Source of the DNA: Gymnothorax reevesii
Lineage: Eukaryota; Chordata; Actinopteri; Anguilliformes; Muraenidae
Assembly (NCBI GenBank): GCA_029721435.1
Contig: CM056583.1
Coordinates: 93,266,575-93,330,574, forward strand
Direction: 5' to 3'
Length of the DNA stretch: 64,000 nt
Position 1 is the first letter of the stretch. Each line of letters begins with the position of its first letter. Below the pieces are notes generated by a model, which had not been told where the DNA came from, did not search any database, and was given only the letters and a program-made list of their open reading frames with translations. Positions 25,857-38,040 of this stretch are shown one piece after another. The position numbers and the translations under genes are program-made.

Positions 25857-28434
25857 CTCCTGACCCATAGGACACCTCTGCCGCTCACGCCTGACCCAAA
25901 GGGCACCTCTGCCCTCACTAGTCCTGACCGAAAAGGCACCTCTGCCGCTCACGCCTGACCCCAAAGGGCACCTCTGCCGCTCATGCCTGACCCAAAGGAC
26001 ACCTCTGCCGCTCACTCCTGACTCAAAGGGCACCTCTGCCGCTCACCGCCTGGACCCAAAGGCACCTCTGCCGCTCACGCCTGACCCAGGAAGCACCTCT
26101 GCTGCTCACTCCTGACCCAAAGGACACCTCTGCTGCTCACGCCTGACCCAAAGGACACCTCTGCCGCTCACGCCTGACCCAAAGGGCACCTCTGCCGCTC
26201 ACTCCTGACCGAAAAGGCACCTCTGCCGCTCACGCCTGACCCAAAGGGCACCTCTGCCACTCACGCCTGACTCAAAGGGCACCTCTGCCGCTCACTCCTG
26301 ACCCATAGGCCACCTCTGCCGCTCACGCCTGACCCAAAGGGCACCTCTGCCACTCACTCCTGACCGAAAAGGCACCTCTGCCGCTCACGCCTGACCCATA
26401 GGGCACCTCTGCCGCTCACGCCTGACCCAAAGGACACCTCTGCCGCTCACTCCTGACCCAAAGGGCACCTCTGCCGCTCACGCCTGACCCAAAGGGCCAC
26501 CTCTGCCGCTCACTCCTGACCCAAAGGGCACCTCTGCCGCTCACCAGCCTGACCCATAGGGCACCTCTGCTGCTAACTCCTGACCCAAAGGGCACCTCTG
26601 CCGCTCACGCCTGACCAAAAGGACACCTCTGCTGCTCACGCCTGACCCAAAAGGCACCTCTGCCGCTCACCGCCTGACCCAAGAAGCACCTCTGTCGCTC
26701 ACGCCTGACCCAAAGGGCACCTCTGCCGCTCACGCCTGACCCAAAGGGCACCTCTGCCGCTCACGTTTGGCCCAAAGGACACCTCTGCTGCTCACGTCCT
26801 GACTCAAATGGCACCTCTGCCGCTCACGCCTGACTCATAGGGCACCTCTGCTGCTCACTCCTGACCCATAGGACACCTCTGCCGCTCACATCTGACCCAA
26901 AGGACACCTCTGCCGCTCACGCCTGGCCCAAAGGGCACCTCTGCCGCTCACATCTGACCGAAAAGGCACCTCTTCCGCTCACGCCTGACCCAAAGGGCAC
27001 CTCTGCCGCTCACGCCTGACCCAAATGGACACCTCTGCCGCTCACGACGCCTGACCCAAAGGGCACCTCTGCCACTCACTCCTGACCGAAAAGGCACCTC
27101 TGCCGCCCTCACGCCTGACCCATAGGGCACCTCTGCCGCTCCCGCCTGACCCAAAGGACACCTCTGCCGCTCACTCCTGACCCAAAGGGCACCTCTGCCG
27201 CTCACGCCTGACCCAAAGGGCACCTCTGCCGCTCACTCCTGACCCAAAGGGCACCTCTGCCGCTCACGCCTGACCCATAGGGCACCTCTGCTGCTAACTC
27301 CTGACCCAAAGGGCACCTCTGCCGCTCACGCCTGACCAAAAGGACACCTCTGCTGCTCACTCCTGACTCAAATGGCACCTCTGCCGCTCACGCCTGACTC
27401 ATAGGGCACCTCTGCTGCTCACTCCTGACCCATAGGACACCTCTGCCGCTCACATCTGACCCAAAGGACACCTCTGCCGCTCACGCCTGACCCAAAGGGC
27501 ACCTCTGCCGCTCACATCTGACCGAAAAGGCACCTCTGCCGCTCACGCCTGACCCAAAGGGCACCTCTGCCGCTCACGCCTGACCCAAAGGACACCTCTG
27601 CCGCTCACTCCTGACTCAAAGGGCACCTCTGCCGCTCACGCCTGACCCAAAGGCACCTCTGCCGCTCACGCCTGACCCAGGAAGCACCTCTGTCGCTCAC
27701 GCCTGACCCAAAGGGCACCTCTGCCGCTCACGCCTGACCCAAAGGGCACCTCTGCCGCTCACGTTTGGCCCAAAGGACACCTCTGCTGCTCACTCCTGAC
27801 TCAAATGGCACCTCTGCCGCTCACGCCTGACTCATAGGGCACCTCTGCTGCTCACTCCTGACCCATAGGACACCTCTGCCGCTCACATCTGACCCAAAGG
27901 ACACCTCTGCCGCTCACGCCTGACCCATAGGGCACCTCTGCTGCTCACTTCCTGACCCAAAGGACACCTCTGCTGCTCACGCCTGACCCAAAGGACACCC
28001 CTCTGCCCGCCCTCACGGCCTGACCCAAAGGGCACCTCTGCCGCTCACTCCTGACCGAAAAGGCACCTCTGCCGCTCACGCCTGACCCAAAAGGCACCTC
28101 TGCCGCTCACGCCTGACCCAAAGGACACCTCTGCCGCTCACGTCTGACCCAAAAGGCACCTCTGCCGCTCACTTGCCTGACCCAAAGGACACCTCTGCCG
28201 CTCACATCCTGACTCAAAGGGCACCTCTGCCGCTCACTCCTGACCCATAGGACACCTCTGCCGCTCACCTGCCTGACCCAAAGGGCACCTCTGCCGCTCA
28301 CCTTCCTGACCGAAAAGGCACCTCTACCGCTCACGCCTGACCCAAAGGGCACCTCTGCCGCTCACGCCTGACCCAAAGGACACCCTCTGCCGCTCCACTC
28401 CTGACTCAAAGGGCACCTCTGCCGCTCACACGGC
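25857..28434. repeat. patch of register-breaking small indels in the 31-bp array
   Basis: Units here repeatedly carry extra or missing bases at the same part of the repeat: GCTCACCTCCTG (25853), CTCACTAGTCCTG (25915), GCTCACCGCCTGGACC (26041), CACCCCTCTGCCCGCCCTC (about 27996), CTCACTTGCCTG (28170), CTCACATCCTG (28201) and CTCACACGGCCTG (28425). Such irregular units are rare in the rest of the 21-kb array. They may mark a low-accuracy consensus patch in the assembly or a truly divergent block. Confidence 0.7.
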
Positions 28435-31400
28435 CTGACCCAAAGGGCACCTCTGCTGCTCACTCCTGACCCAAAGGGCACCTCTGCCGCTCACGCCTGA
28501 CCCATAGGGCACCTCTGCTGCTCACTCCTGACCCAAAGGGCACCTCTGCCGCTCACGCCTGACCAAAAGGACACCTCTGCTGCTCACGCCTGACCCAAAG
28601 GCACCTCTGCCGCTCACGCCTGACCCAAGAAGCACCTCTGTCGCTCACGCCTGACCCAAAGGGCACCTCTGCCGCTCACGCCTGACCCAAAGGGCACCTC
28701 TGCCGCTCACGTTTGGCCCAAAGGACACCTCTGCTGCTCACTCCTGACTCAAATGGCACCTCTGCCGCTCACGCCTGACTCATAGGGCACCTCTGCTGCT
28801 CACTCCTGACCCATAGGACACCTCTGCCGCTCACATCTGACCCAAAGGACACCTCTGCCGCTCACGCCTGACCCATAGGGCACCTCTGCTGCTCACTCCT
28901 GACCCAAAGGACACCTCTGCTGCTCACGCCTGACCCAAAGGACACCTCTGCCGCTCACGCCTGACCCAAAGGGCACCTCTGCCGCTCACTCCTGACCGAA
29001 AAGGCACCTCTGCCGCTCACGCCAGACCCAAAGGGCACCTCTGCCGCTCACTCCTGACCGAAAAGGCACCTCTGCCGCTCACGCCTGACCCAAAGGGCAC
29101 CTCTGCCACTCACGCCTGACCCAATGGACACCTCTGCCGCTCACTCCTGACTCAAAGGGCACCTCTGCCGCTCACTCCTGACCCATAGGACACCTCTGCC
29201 GCTCACGCCTGACCCAAAGGGCACCTCTGCCGCTCACTCCTGACCGAAAAGGCACCTCTGCCGCTCACGCCTGACCCAAAGGGCACCTCTGCCGCTCACG
29301 CCTGACCCAAAGGACACCTCTGCCGCTCACTCCTGACTCAAAGGGCACCTCTGCCGCTCACGCCTGACCCAAAGGCACCTCTGCCGCTCACGCCTGACCC
29401 AGGAAGCACCTCTGTCGCTCACGCCTGACCCAAAGGGCACCTCTGCCGCTCACGCCTGACCCAAAGGGCACCTCTGCCGCTCACGTTTGGCCCAAAGGAC
29501 ACCTCTGCTGCTCACTCCTGACTCAAATGGCACCTCTGCCGCTCACGCCTGACTCATAGGGCACCTCTGCTGCTCACTCCTGACCCATAGGACACCTCTG
29601 CCGCTCACATCTGACCCAAAGGACACCTCTGCCGCTCACGCCTGACCCATAGGGCACCTCTGCTGCTCACTCCTGACCCAAAGGACACCTCTGCTGCTCA
29701 CGCCTGACCCAAAGGACACCTCTGCCGCTCACGCCTGACCCAAAGGGCACCTCTGCCGCTCACTCCTGACGGAAAAGGCACCTCTGCCGCTCACGCCTGA
29801 CCCAAAAGGCACCTCTGCCGCTCACGCCTGACCCAAAGGACACCTCTGCCGCTCACGTCTGACCCAAAAGGCACCTCTGCCGCTCACGCCTGACCCAAAG
29901 GACACCTCTGCCGCTCACTCCTGACTCAAAGGGCACCTCTGCCGCTCACTCCTGACCCATAGGACACCTCTGCCGCTCACGCCTGACCCAAAGGGCACCT
30001 CTGCCGCTCACTCCTGACCGAAAAGGCACCTCTACCGCTCACGCCTGACCCAAAGGGCACCTCTGCCGCTCACGCCTGACCCAAAGGACACCTCTGCCGC
30101 TCACTCCTGACTCAAAGGGCACCTCTGCCGCTCACGCCTGACCCAAAGGGCACCTCTGCCGCTCACTCCTGACCCAAAGGGCACCTCTGCCGCTCACGCC
30201 TGACCCATAGGGCACCTCTGCTGCTCACGCCTGACCCAAAGGGCACCTCTGCCGCTCACGCCTGACCAAAAGGACACCTCTGCTGCTCACGCCTGACCCA
30301 AAGGCACCTCTGCCGCTCACGCCTGACCCAAGAAGCACCTCTGTCGCTCACGCCTGACCCAAAGGGCACCTCTGCCGCTCACGCCTGACCCAAAGGGCAC
30401 CTCTGCCGCTCACGTTTGGCCCAAAGGACACCTCTGCTGCTCACTCCTGACTCAAATGGCACCTCTGCCGCTCACGCCTGACTCATAGGGCACCTCTGCT
30501 GCTCACTCCTGACCCATAGGACACCTCTGCCGCTCACATCTGACCCAAAGGACACCTCTGCCGCTCACGCCTGACCCAAAGGGCACCTCTGCTGCTCACT
30601 CCTGACCCAAAGGACACCTCTGCTGCTCACGCCTGACCCAAAGGACACCTCTGCCGCTCACGCCTGACCCAAAGGGCACCTCTGCCGCTCACTCCTGACC
30701 GAAAAGGCACCTCTGCCGCTCACGCCAGACCCAAAGGGCACCTCTGCCGCTCACGCCTGACCCAAAAGACACCTCTGCCGCTCACTCCTGACTCAAAGGG
30801 CACCTCCGCCGCTCACTCCTGACCCATAGGACACCTCTGCCGCTCACGCCTGACCCAAAGGGCACCTCTGCCGCTCACTCCTGACCGAAAAGGCACCTCT
30901 GCCGCTCACGCCTGACCCAAAGGGCACCTCTGCCGCTCAGGCCTGACCCAAAGGGCACCTCTGCCGCTCACGTTTGGCCCAAAGGACACCTCTGCTGCTC
31001 ACTCCTGACTCAAATGGCACCTCTGCCGCTCACGCCTGACTCATAGGGCACCTCTGCTGCTCACTCCTGACCCATAGGACACCTCTGCCGCTCACATCTG
31101 ACCCAAAGGACACCTCTGCCGCTCACGCCTGACCCATAGGGCACCTCTGCTGCTCAATCCTGACCCAAAGGACACCTCTGCTGCTCACGCCTGACCCGAA
31201 GGACACCTCTGCCGCTCACGCCTGACCCAAAGAGCACCTCTGCCGCTCACTCCTGACCGAAAAGGCACCTCTGCCGCTCACGCCTGACCCAAAAGGCACC
31301 TCTGCCGCTCACGCCTGACCCAAAGCACACCTCTGCCGCTCACTCCTGACTCAAAGGGCACCTCTGCCGCTCACTCCTGACCCATAGGACACCTCTGCCG

Positions 31401-34400
31401 CTCACGCCTGACCCAAAGGGCACCTCTGCCGCTCACTCCTGACCGAAAAGGCACCTCTGCCGCTCACGTCTGACCCAAAGGGCACCTCTGCCGCTCACGC
31501 CTGACCCAAAGGACACCTCTGCCGCTCACTCCTGACTCAAAGGGCACCTCTGCCGCTCACGCCTGACCCAAAGGGCACCTCTGCCGCTCACTCCTGACCC
31601 AAAGGGCACCTCTGCCGCTCACGCCTGACCCATAGGGCACCTCTGCTGCTCACTCCTGACCCAAAGGGTACCTCTGCTGCTCACTCCTGACCCATAGGGC
31701 ACCTCTGCTGCTCACTCCTGACCCAAAGGACACCTCTGCTGCTCACTCCTGACCCAAAAGACACCTCTGCTGCTCACTCCTGACCCAAAGGGCACCTCTG
31801 CTGCTCACTCCTGACTCATAGGGAACCTCTGCCGCTCACGCCTGACCCAAAGGACACCTCTGCTGCTCACTCCTGACCCAAAGGGCACCTCAGCTGCTCA
31901 CTCCTGACCCTAAGGGCACCTCTGCTGCTCACTCCTGACCCAAAGGACACCTCTGCCGCTCCCGCCTGACCCAAAGGCACCTCTGCCGCTCACGCCTGAC
32001 CCAAAGGGCACCTCTGCCGCTCACGCCTGACCCAAAGGCACCTCTGCCGCTCACGCCTGACCCAGGAAGCACCTCTGTCGCTCACGCCTGACCCAAAGGG
32101 CACCTCTGCCGCTCACGCCTGACCCAAAGGGCACCTCTGCCGCTCACGTTTGGCCCAAAGGACACCTCTGCTGCTCACTCCTGACTCAAATGGCACCTCT
32201 GCCGCTCACGCCTGACTCATAGGGCACCTCTGCTGCTCACTCCTGACCCATAGGACACCTCTGCCGCTCACATCTGACCCAAAGGACACCTCTGCCGCTC
32301 ACGCCTGACCCATAGGGCACCTCTGCTGCTCACTCCTGACCCAAAGGACACCTCTGCTGCTCACGCCTGACCCAAAGGACACCTCTGCCGCTCACGCCTG
32401 ACCCAAAGGGCACCTCTGCCGCTCACTCCTGACCGAAAAGGCACCTCTGCCGCTCACGCCTGACCCAAAAGGCACCTCTGCCGCTCACGCCTGACCCAAA
32501 GGACACCTCTGCCGCTCACGCCTGACCCAAAAGGCACCTCTGCCGCTCACGCCTGACCCAAAGGACACCTCTGCCGCTCACTCCTGACTCAAAGGGCACC
32601 TCTGCCGCTCACTCCTGACCCATAGGACACCTCTGCCGCTCACGCCTGACCCAAAGGGCACCTCTGCCGCTCACTCCTGACCGAAAAGGCACCTCTACCG
32701 CTCACGCCTGACCCAAAGGGCACCTCTGCCGCTCACGCCTGACCCAAAGGACACCTCTGCCGCTCACTCCTGACTCAAAGGGCACCTCTGCCGCTCACGC
32801 CTGACCCAAAGGGCACCTCTGCCGCTCACTCCTGACCCAAAGGGCACCTCTGCCGCTCACGCCTGACCCATAGGGCACCTCTGCTGCTCACTCCTGACCC
32901 AAAGGGCACCTCTGCCGCTCACGCCTGACCAAAAGGACACCTCTGCTGCTCACGCCTGACCCAAAGGCACCTCTGCCGCTCACGCCTGACCCAAGAAGCA
33001 CCTCTGTCGCTCACGCCTGACCCAAAGGGCACCTCTGCCGCTCACGCCTGACCCAAAGGGCACCTCTGCCGCTCACGCCTGACCCAAAGGACACCTCTGC
33101 TGCTCACTCCTGACTCAAATGGCACCTCTGCCGCTCACGCCTGACTCATAGGGCACCTCTGCTGCTCACTCCTGACCCATAGGACACCTCTGCCGCTCAC
33201 ATCTGACCCAAAGGACACCTCTGCCGCTCACGCCTGACCCATAGGGCACCTCTGCTGCTCACTCCTGACCCAAAGGACACCTCTGCTGCTCACGCCTGAC
33301 CCAAAGGACACCTCTGCCGCTCACGCCTGACCCAAAGGGCACCTCTGCCGCTCACTCCTGACCGAAAAGGCACCTCTGCCGTTCACGCCTGACCCAAAGG
33401 GCACCTCTGCCGCTCACGCCTGACCCAAAGGACACCTCTGCCGCTCACTCCTGACTCAAAGGGCACCTCTGCCGCTCACTCCTGACCCATAGGACACCTC
33501 TGCCGCTCACGCCTGACCCAAAGGGCACCTCTGCCGCTCACTCCTGACCGAAAAGGCACCTCTGCCGCTCACGCCTGACCCAAAGGGCACCTCTGCCGCT
33601 CACGCCTGACCCAAAGGACACCTCTGCCGCTCACTCCTGACTCAAAGGGCACCTCTGCCGCTCACGCCTGACCCAAAGGGCACCTCTGCCACTCACTCCT
33701 GACCCAAAGGGCACCTCTGCCGCTCATGCCTGACCCATAGGGCACCTCTGCTGCTCACTCCTGACCCAAAGGGCACCTCTGCTGCTCACGCCTGACTCAA
33801 AGGGCACCTCTGCCTCTCACGCCTGACCCAAAGGGCACCTCTGCCGCTCACGCCTGACCCAAAGGGCACCTCTGCCGCTGACTCCTGACCCCAAGGGCAC
33901 CTCTGCCGCTCACGCCTGACTCAAAGGGCACCTCTGCCGCTCACGCCTGACCCAAAGGGCACCTCTGCCGCTCACGCCTGACCCAAAGGGCACCTCTGTC
34001 GCTCACTCCTGACCTAAAGGGCAACTCTGCCGCTCACTCCTGACCCAAAGGGTACCTCTGCTGCTCACTCCTGACCCAAAGGACACCTGTGCCTCTCAAT
34101 CCTGACCCAAAGGACACCTCTGCTGCTCACGCCTGACCCAAAGGGCACCTCTGCTGCTCACTCCTGACCCAAAGGGCACCTCTGCTGCTCACTCCTGACC
34201 CAAAGGGCACCTCTGCTGCTCACTCCTGACCCAAAGAGCACCTCTGCTGCTCACTCCTGACCCAAAGGGCACCTCTGCTGCTCACTCCTGACCCAAAGGG
34301 CACCTCTGCTGCTCACTCCTGACCCAAAGAACACCTCTGCTGCTCACTCCTGACCCAAAGGACACCTCTGCTGCTCACTCCTGACCCATAGGGCACCTCT

Positions 34401-35705
34401 GCTGCTCACTCCTGACCCATAGGGCACCTCTGCTGCTCACTCCTGACCCAAAGGGCACCTCTGCTGCTCACTCCTGACCTAAAGGGCAACTCTGCCGCTC
34501 ACTCCTGACCCAAAGGGTACCTCTGCTGCTCACTCCTGACCCATAGGGCACCTCTGCTGCTCACTCCTGACCCAAAGGACACCTCTGCTGCTCACTCCTG
34601 ACCCAAAGGGCACCTCTGCTGCTCACTCCTGACCCATAGGGCACCTCTGCCGCTCACGCCTGACCCAAAGGACACCTCTGCTGCTCACTCCTGACCCAAA
34701 GGGCACCTCAGCTGCTCACTCCTGACTCTAAGGGCACCTCTGCTGCTCACTCCTGACCCATAGGGCACCTCTGCTGCTCACTCCTGACCCAAAGGACACC
34801 TCTGCTGCTCACTCCTGACCCATAGGACACCTCTGCTGCTCACTCCTGACCCAAAGGGCACCTCAGCTGCTCACTCCTGACCCTAAGGGCACCTCTACCT
34901 CTCACTCCTGACTCAAAGGGCACCTCTGCCGCTCACTCCTGACCCAAAGAACATCTCTACCGCTCACTCCTGACCCAAAGGGCACCTCTTCCTCTCACTC
35001 CTGACTCAAAGGACACCTCTGCCGCTCACGCCTGACCCAAAGGACACCTCTGCTGCTCACTCTCGACCCTAAGGGCACCTCTGCTGCTCACTCCTGACTA
35101 ATAGGACACCTCTGCTGCTCACTCCTGACCCATAGGACACCTTTGCTGCTCACTCCTGACCCAGAGGGCACCTCAGCTGCTCACTCCTGACCCTAAGGGC
35201 ACCTCTACCTCTCACTCCTGACTCAAAGGGCACCTCTGCCGCTCACTCCTGACCCAAAGAACATCTCTACCGCTCACTCCTGACCCATAGGGCACCTCTA
35301 CCTCTCACTCCTGACTCAAAGGACACCTCTGCCGCTCACGCCTGACCCAAAGGACACCTCTGCTGCTCATTCTCGACCCTAAGGGCACCTCTGCTGCTCA
35401 CTCCTGACCCATAGGGCACCTCTGCTGCTCACTCCTGACCCATAGGGCACCTCTACCGCTCACTCCTGACCCAAAGGACACCTCTGCCGCTCACTCCTGA
35501 CCCAAAGGGCACCTCTGCCGCTCACTTTTGACCCAAAGGACACCTCTGCCGCTCACTCCTGACCCAAATGGCACCTTTGCGGCTCACTCCTGACCCAAAG
35601 GCCACCTCTGCCGCTCACTCCTGACTCAAAGGGCACCTCTGCCGCTCACTCCTGACCCAAAGGGCACCTCTGCTGCTCACTCCTGACCCAAAGGGCACTC
35701 TGCTG

Positions 35706-35876
35706 AAGTTTCATCGTTTTGGCTACAAGTTAGATGAGTTATAAGTCAGAGTGTGAATGTGTGAGTGAATGAATAATGTATCCATTGTGAAGCCTCTTTG
35801 AGTGCCCAGAAAAGCACTATAAACAACTGACAATAACTGCATTATTGTTTTTATTATTATTATTATTATTTATTTT
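35706..35876 (+). repeat. retroposon 3'-end-like sequence with (ATT)n tail
   Basis: After the satellite ends, the sequence around 35745-35825 (GTGTGAGTGAATGAATAATG, then AGCCTCTTTGAGTG, then AAAGCACTATAAA) matches wording I know from the 3' ends of dispersed fish retroposons. It is followed by an (ATT)n tract at 35851-35872. Family assignment comes from memory of the phrase only. There is no coding potential. The bases after it, to about 36130, show nothing recognisable. Confidence 0.45.
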
Positions 35877-36132
35877 ATCAAGTTACACAATTATGAAATG
35901 TCAGTTAGATACTATTTTGCCATGAACATACCACCCCTGCTATGTTGAAAAATAAGAAAGTAAATCAAAAAGCCTCATTCCGAATAAGCAAAAACGATGT
36001 TGCAGCTCACTTCAACTCTGTCAACTTCTACGATGGAATGCTGGGCAGCTAATCAACTGATCTAGCTTGACAACCTGTAGACTAGCTGCAGTTAGCACAT
36101 GAATTTCAGCCGTACATCTAGCCTATCTATCT

Positions 36133-36310
36133 AGCCTCTAACCAGGGGTAGGGAACACTGCTCCAGAGAGCCATAGCAATGCATGTGTTAGATGTCTCTC
36201 TGCTGATTGAACACCTGATTCAAATGACTGAATGATTGTTTATGATCAAGCACTTGACTGGCTACAATCATTTGGATTATGATTTTAATCATCTGTCCCC
36301 TTTCTGTACT
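36133..36310. mobile_element. MITE/SINE-like dispersed repeat fragment
   Basis: The segment begins ACCAGGGGTAGGGAACACTG, continues CTCCAGAGAGCCATAG, and then gives a run containing GATTGAACACCTGATTCAAAT. This order (a GGGTAGGGAAC start, a CTCC-AGAG-GCC block, then an ACACCTGATTCAAAT block) is typical of very abundant non-coding elements in fish genomes. Boundaries are approximate. Nothing recognisable lies between here and about 36560. Confidence 0.4.
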
Positions 36311-36562
36311 GAAATCATTGCATGTCAAGAAAGCCAGTAGGAACAGTCCACATCAGAAATGGTATTAAGGTTCAGTAATTGCTGTTTTAAAAGCTAATCA
36401 CTGCTTTTCAAGTTTGTAAGTGCTGTGCATTGCAAAAATACACCAAGCGCTACAAGCTTCAGTGTAAGTACTCTGTCCTCTGGAGGAATAGAGTGACTTG
36501 TGTACCTGCTAAGTTTCTGTGTAGTTAAACATGGCGTTTTGTATCGTCTTCTCTATCTTTTG

Positions 36563-36674
36563 AGCAACATGTTAGGGTGGATCCAGGTGCAGACAGTATT
36601 CAAAAAAGCGAGTTTATTGTGCTGAATTAATAAGAAGAGACAGTCCAAGCTGAAAGCCAGTGACGGGATTAGGT
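36563..36674. repeat. left part of a dispersed repeat interrupted by a hAT element
   Basis: The text from about 36575 (GGATCCAGGTGCAGACAG, a run containing GAGTTTATTG, AGACAGTCCAAGC) resumes naturally after 37682 with AGGTGCAGGTAATCAGGCAG and GTCATCCAACAACTCACAG. This is the style of a common fish repeat, and the hAT-like insert divides it. The right part runs from 37683 to about 38530 and includes a purine-rich tract at 37850-37990 and the 40-bp minisatellite. Confidence 0.5.
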
Positions 36675-37682
36675 CAGGGGCGCCGCTGGCAATTTTGGGC
36701 CCTATGACTGAAAATCGATTGGTTGGTCCGAGTGCAAGATAATTTATTTTCATGAGTGTACGATAAAGATGAGAAAAGCTGTGGTTCTTATAGATGGTCT
36801 ATTTTCTTTGGGGTTCCGATAATTGGCCAGCGGCCAGTCGAATTAAATTTTGTCGATTGCAGCAAAAGTTCAAAATAGTGATTCAGAAATAAACAGATAA
36901 CGTCTCCCCAAAGTACTCCAGCGACGACCATATCCTTAACACCTCAATGACTCAAATAGGAGTCTCTGTCACGAAAAGCCTACGGTCACGAAGCAGACTG
37001 TGTTTTTGGGGCTAATAACGTCAGACATCATCCTCACTCTCAAGTTGCCTTTTCATTTAATACCCTTAGAAATGCGCAATATCTAAATAACGAACTAAAA
37101 AAAACTATAAATGGAAATACAGTGATATCACGAAATTTGCTCTCCGATCTGCAGTATCAGTCACTGAAGCCAAGGCTAATAAATGGACTGTTGGACTCCT
37201 GCAGCAGACTGGCTGGTGTGCTTGTGATTTTTTGTACTGTGGAGCACTTACATTATCACTGTCAGACGAACATTTACAAATCCTCCGCGCGCACAACTCA
37301 ACCAACAGAGACGAGGTCAAATGCGTTGCCATTCTCATCGATGCAAGAGTACAGCTGAGCTGTGATTGGCTGATGGCACGTACTTTTGTACAATGGTACC
37401 AGAACCGATCTGTGATTGGCTGATGTACGTAATGGTCCCAACAGCCAGTTCAGGCACTCGCGTAACTCGGGCTGTATAAAGTGATGAATAGTAAGAGGGG
37501 GGCCCATATGCTGAGATAATTTTTAGAAAGTTGAAAATTGAGATACAAGCAACAAATTCATTTTAAATTGATCAAGTCATTATAAAAATTTAAATGTAAT
37601 AGTGTCTATGTATCTTATTTACAAATGTTTATAATAATGACAGTATCCTGCCCCCCCCCCCCCCCGCCTTACGGCGCCCCTG
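36675..37682. mobile_element. non-autonomous hAT-like DNA transposon (1008 bp)
   Basis: The left end reads CAGGGGCGCCG and the right end is its reverse complement, CGGCGCCCCTG (37672-37682). These are 11-bp perfect terminal inverted repeats of the CAGGGGCG type seen in hAT/Charlie-like elements. The flanking octamers GATTAGGT and ATTAAGGT are similar (5 of 8 by position, or one indel), which is compatible with a decayed 8-bp target duplication. A C15 tract lies at 37651-37665, and two copies of CTGTGATTGGCTGAT sit at about 37360 and 37410. The interior contains only short overlapping open frames of 61-78 codons on both strands. None resembles a transposase, so the element would depend on a partner. 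A related end occurs at 62823. Confidence 0.75.
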
Positions 37683-38040
37683 ATTAAGGTGCAGGTAATC
37701 AGGCAGAGTTGTGACCAGCCGGCAGTCATACGCAAAGGGTCATCCAACAACTCACAGTACGCAAGGAAAACAAAGGTGAGAAGAAAGGAGTCAGACTCTA
37801 GGGAAAGGGTGGAATGAAACACAGGCAGCCAAGACAAACTTGCAATGAAGAAATGAAAACAGAGGGACTTTACGGAGGGAGAGGCGATAGAGAGAAGAGG
37901 GACAGGAGGAGTGAGAGGCAGGAGAGCACAAAGGAGAGAGGCATCAAAAGTGCGAGTAGAACAATGAGGGGAACAGAACAGGGAGAGAAGGACAGATAAA
38001 TGCAGACACGTGGAAACAAGAGCACAAAGACAAGGACTAA
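37683..38040. repeat. right part of the interrupted repeat, with purine-rich tract
   Basis: This continues the repeat cut by the hAT element. The interval 37850-37990 is very purine-rich on the plus strand (GAGAGGCGATAGAGAGAAGA style). It gives matching short open frames on both strands (61 and 74 codons) that reflect base bias rather than genes. Confidence 0.45.

Larger units (their letters stand above)
15015..32160. repeat. dispersed higher-order marker units (GTTTGGCCC variant) in the 31-bp array
   Basis: The unusual unit containing CACGTTTGGCCC occurs about 18 times. I located copies at 15015, 15882, 18964, 19771, 21535, 22094, 22961, 23302, 23800, 24512, 25439, 26765, about 27763, 28711, 29484, 30415, 30971 and 32148. 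It is nearly always followed by the same ordered run of variants (ACTCAAATGG, ACTCATAGGG, CCCATAGGAC, CACATCTG). Most spacings are close to multiples of 31 (for example 867, 807, 559, 931). This is a multi-unit higher-order repeat of variable length, as expected from repeated unequal exchange. Confidence 0.85.
14641..35705. repeat. 31-bp C-rich satellite array, about 21 kb
   Basis: There are about 680 head-to-tail units of 31 bp. The core reads GCCGCTCACGCCTGACCC, followed by an A-rich step (AAAGGG, AAAGGA or ATAGGG) and CACCTCT. The main alternative unit has GCTGCTCACTCC in place of GCCGCTCACGCC. On the plus strand C is about twice as frequent as G, the reverse of the preceding array. Each full unit holds two CpG sites, so the tract is a very large CpG cluster. 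The 31-bp period cycles through all frames. The minus-strand open frames of 66-91 codons rich in Gly-Arg-Gln are by-products of the repeat. The array ends cleanly at a partial unit near 35705. No transcription unit is evident. Confidence 0.97.

Noticed and set aside
14455..28352. Minus-strand frames of 66-91 codons with Gly-Arg-Gln-rich repeating peptides in the 31-bp array
   Set aside because: The 31-bp period rotates frames, and the same peptides appear wherever units lack a stop. Lengths are limited by unit variants and there is no gene structure.
14641..35705. CRISPR array
   Set aside because: Units are contiguous with no variable spacers, the period is 31 bp throughout, and the context is eukaryotic without cas genes.
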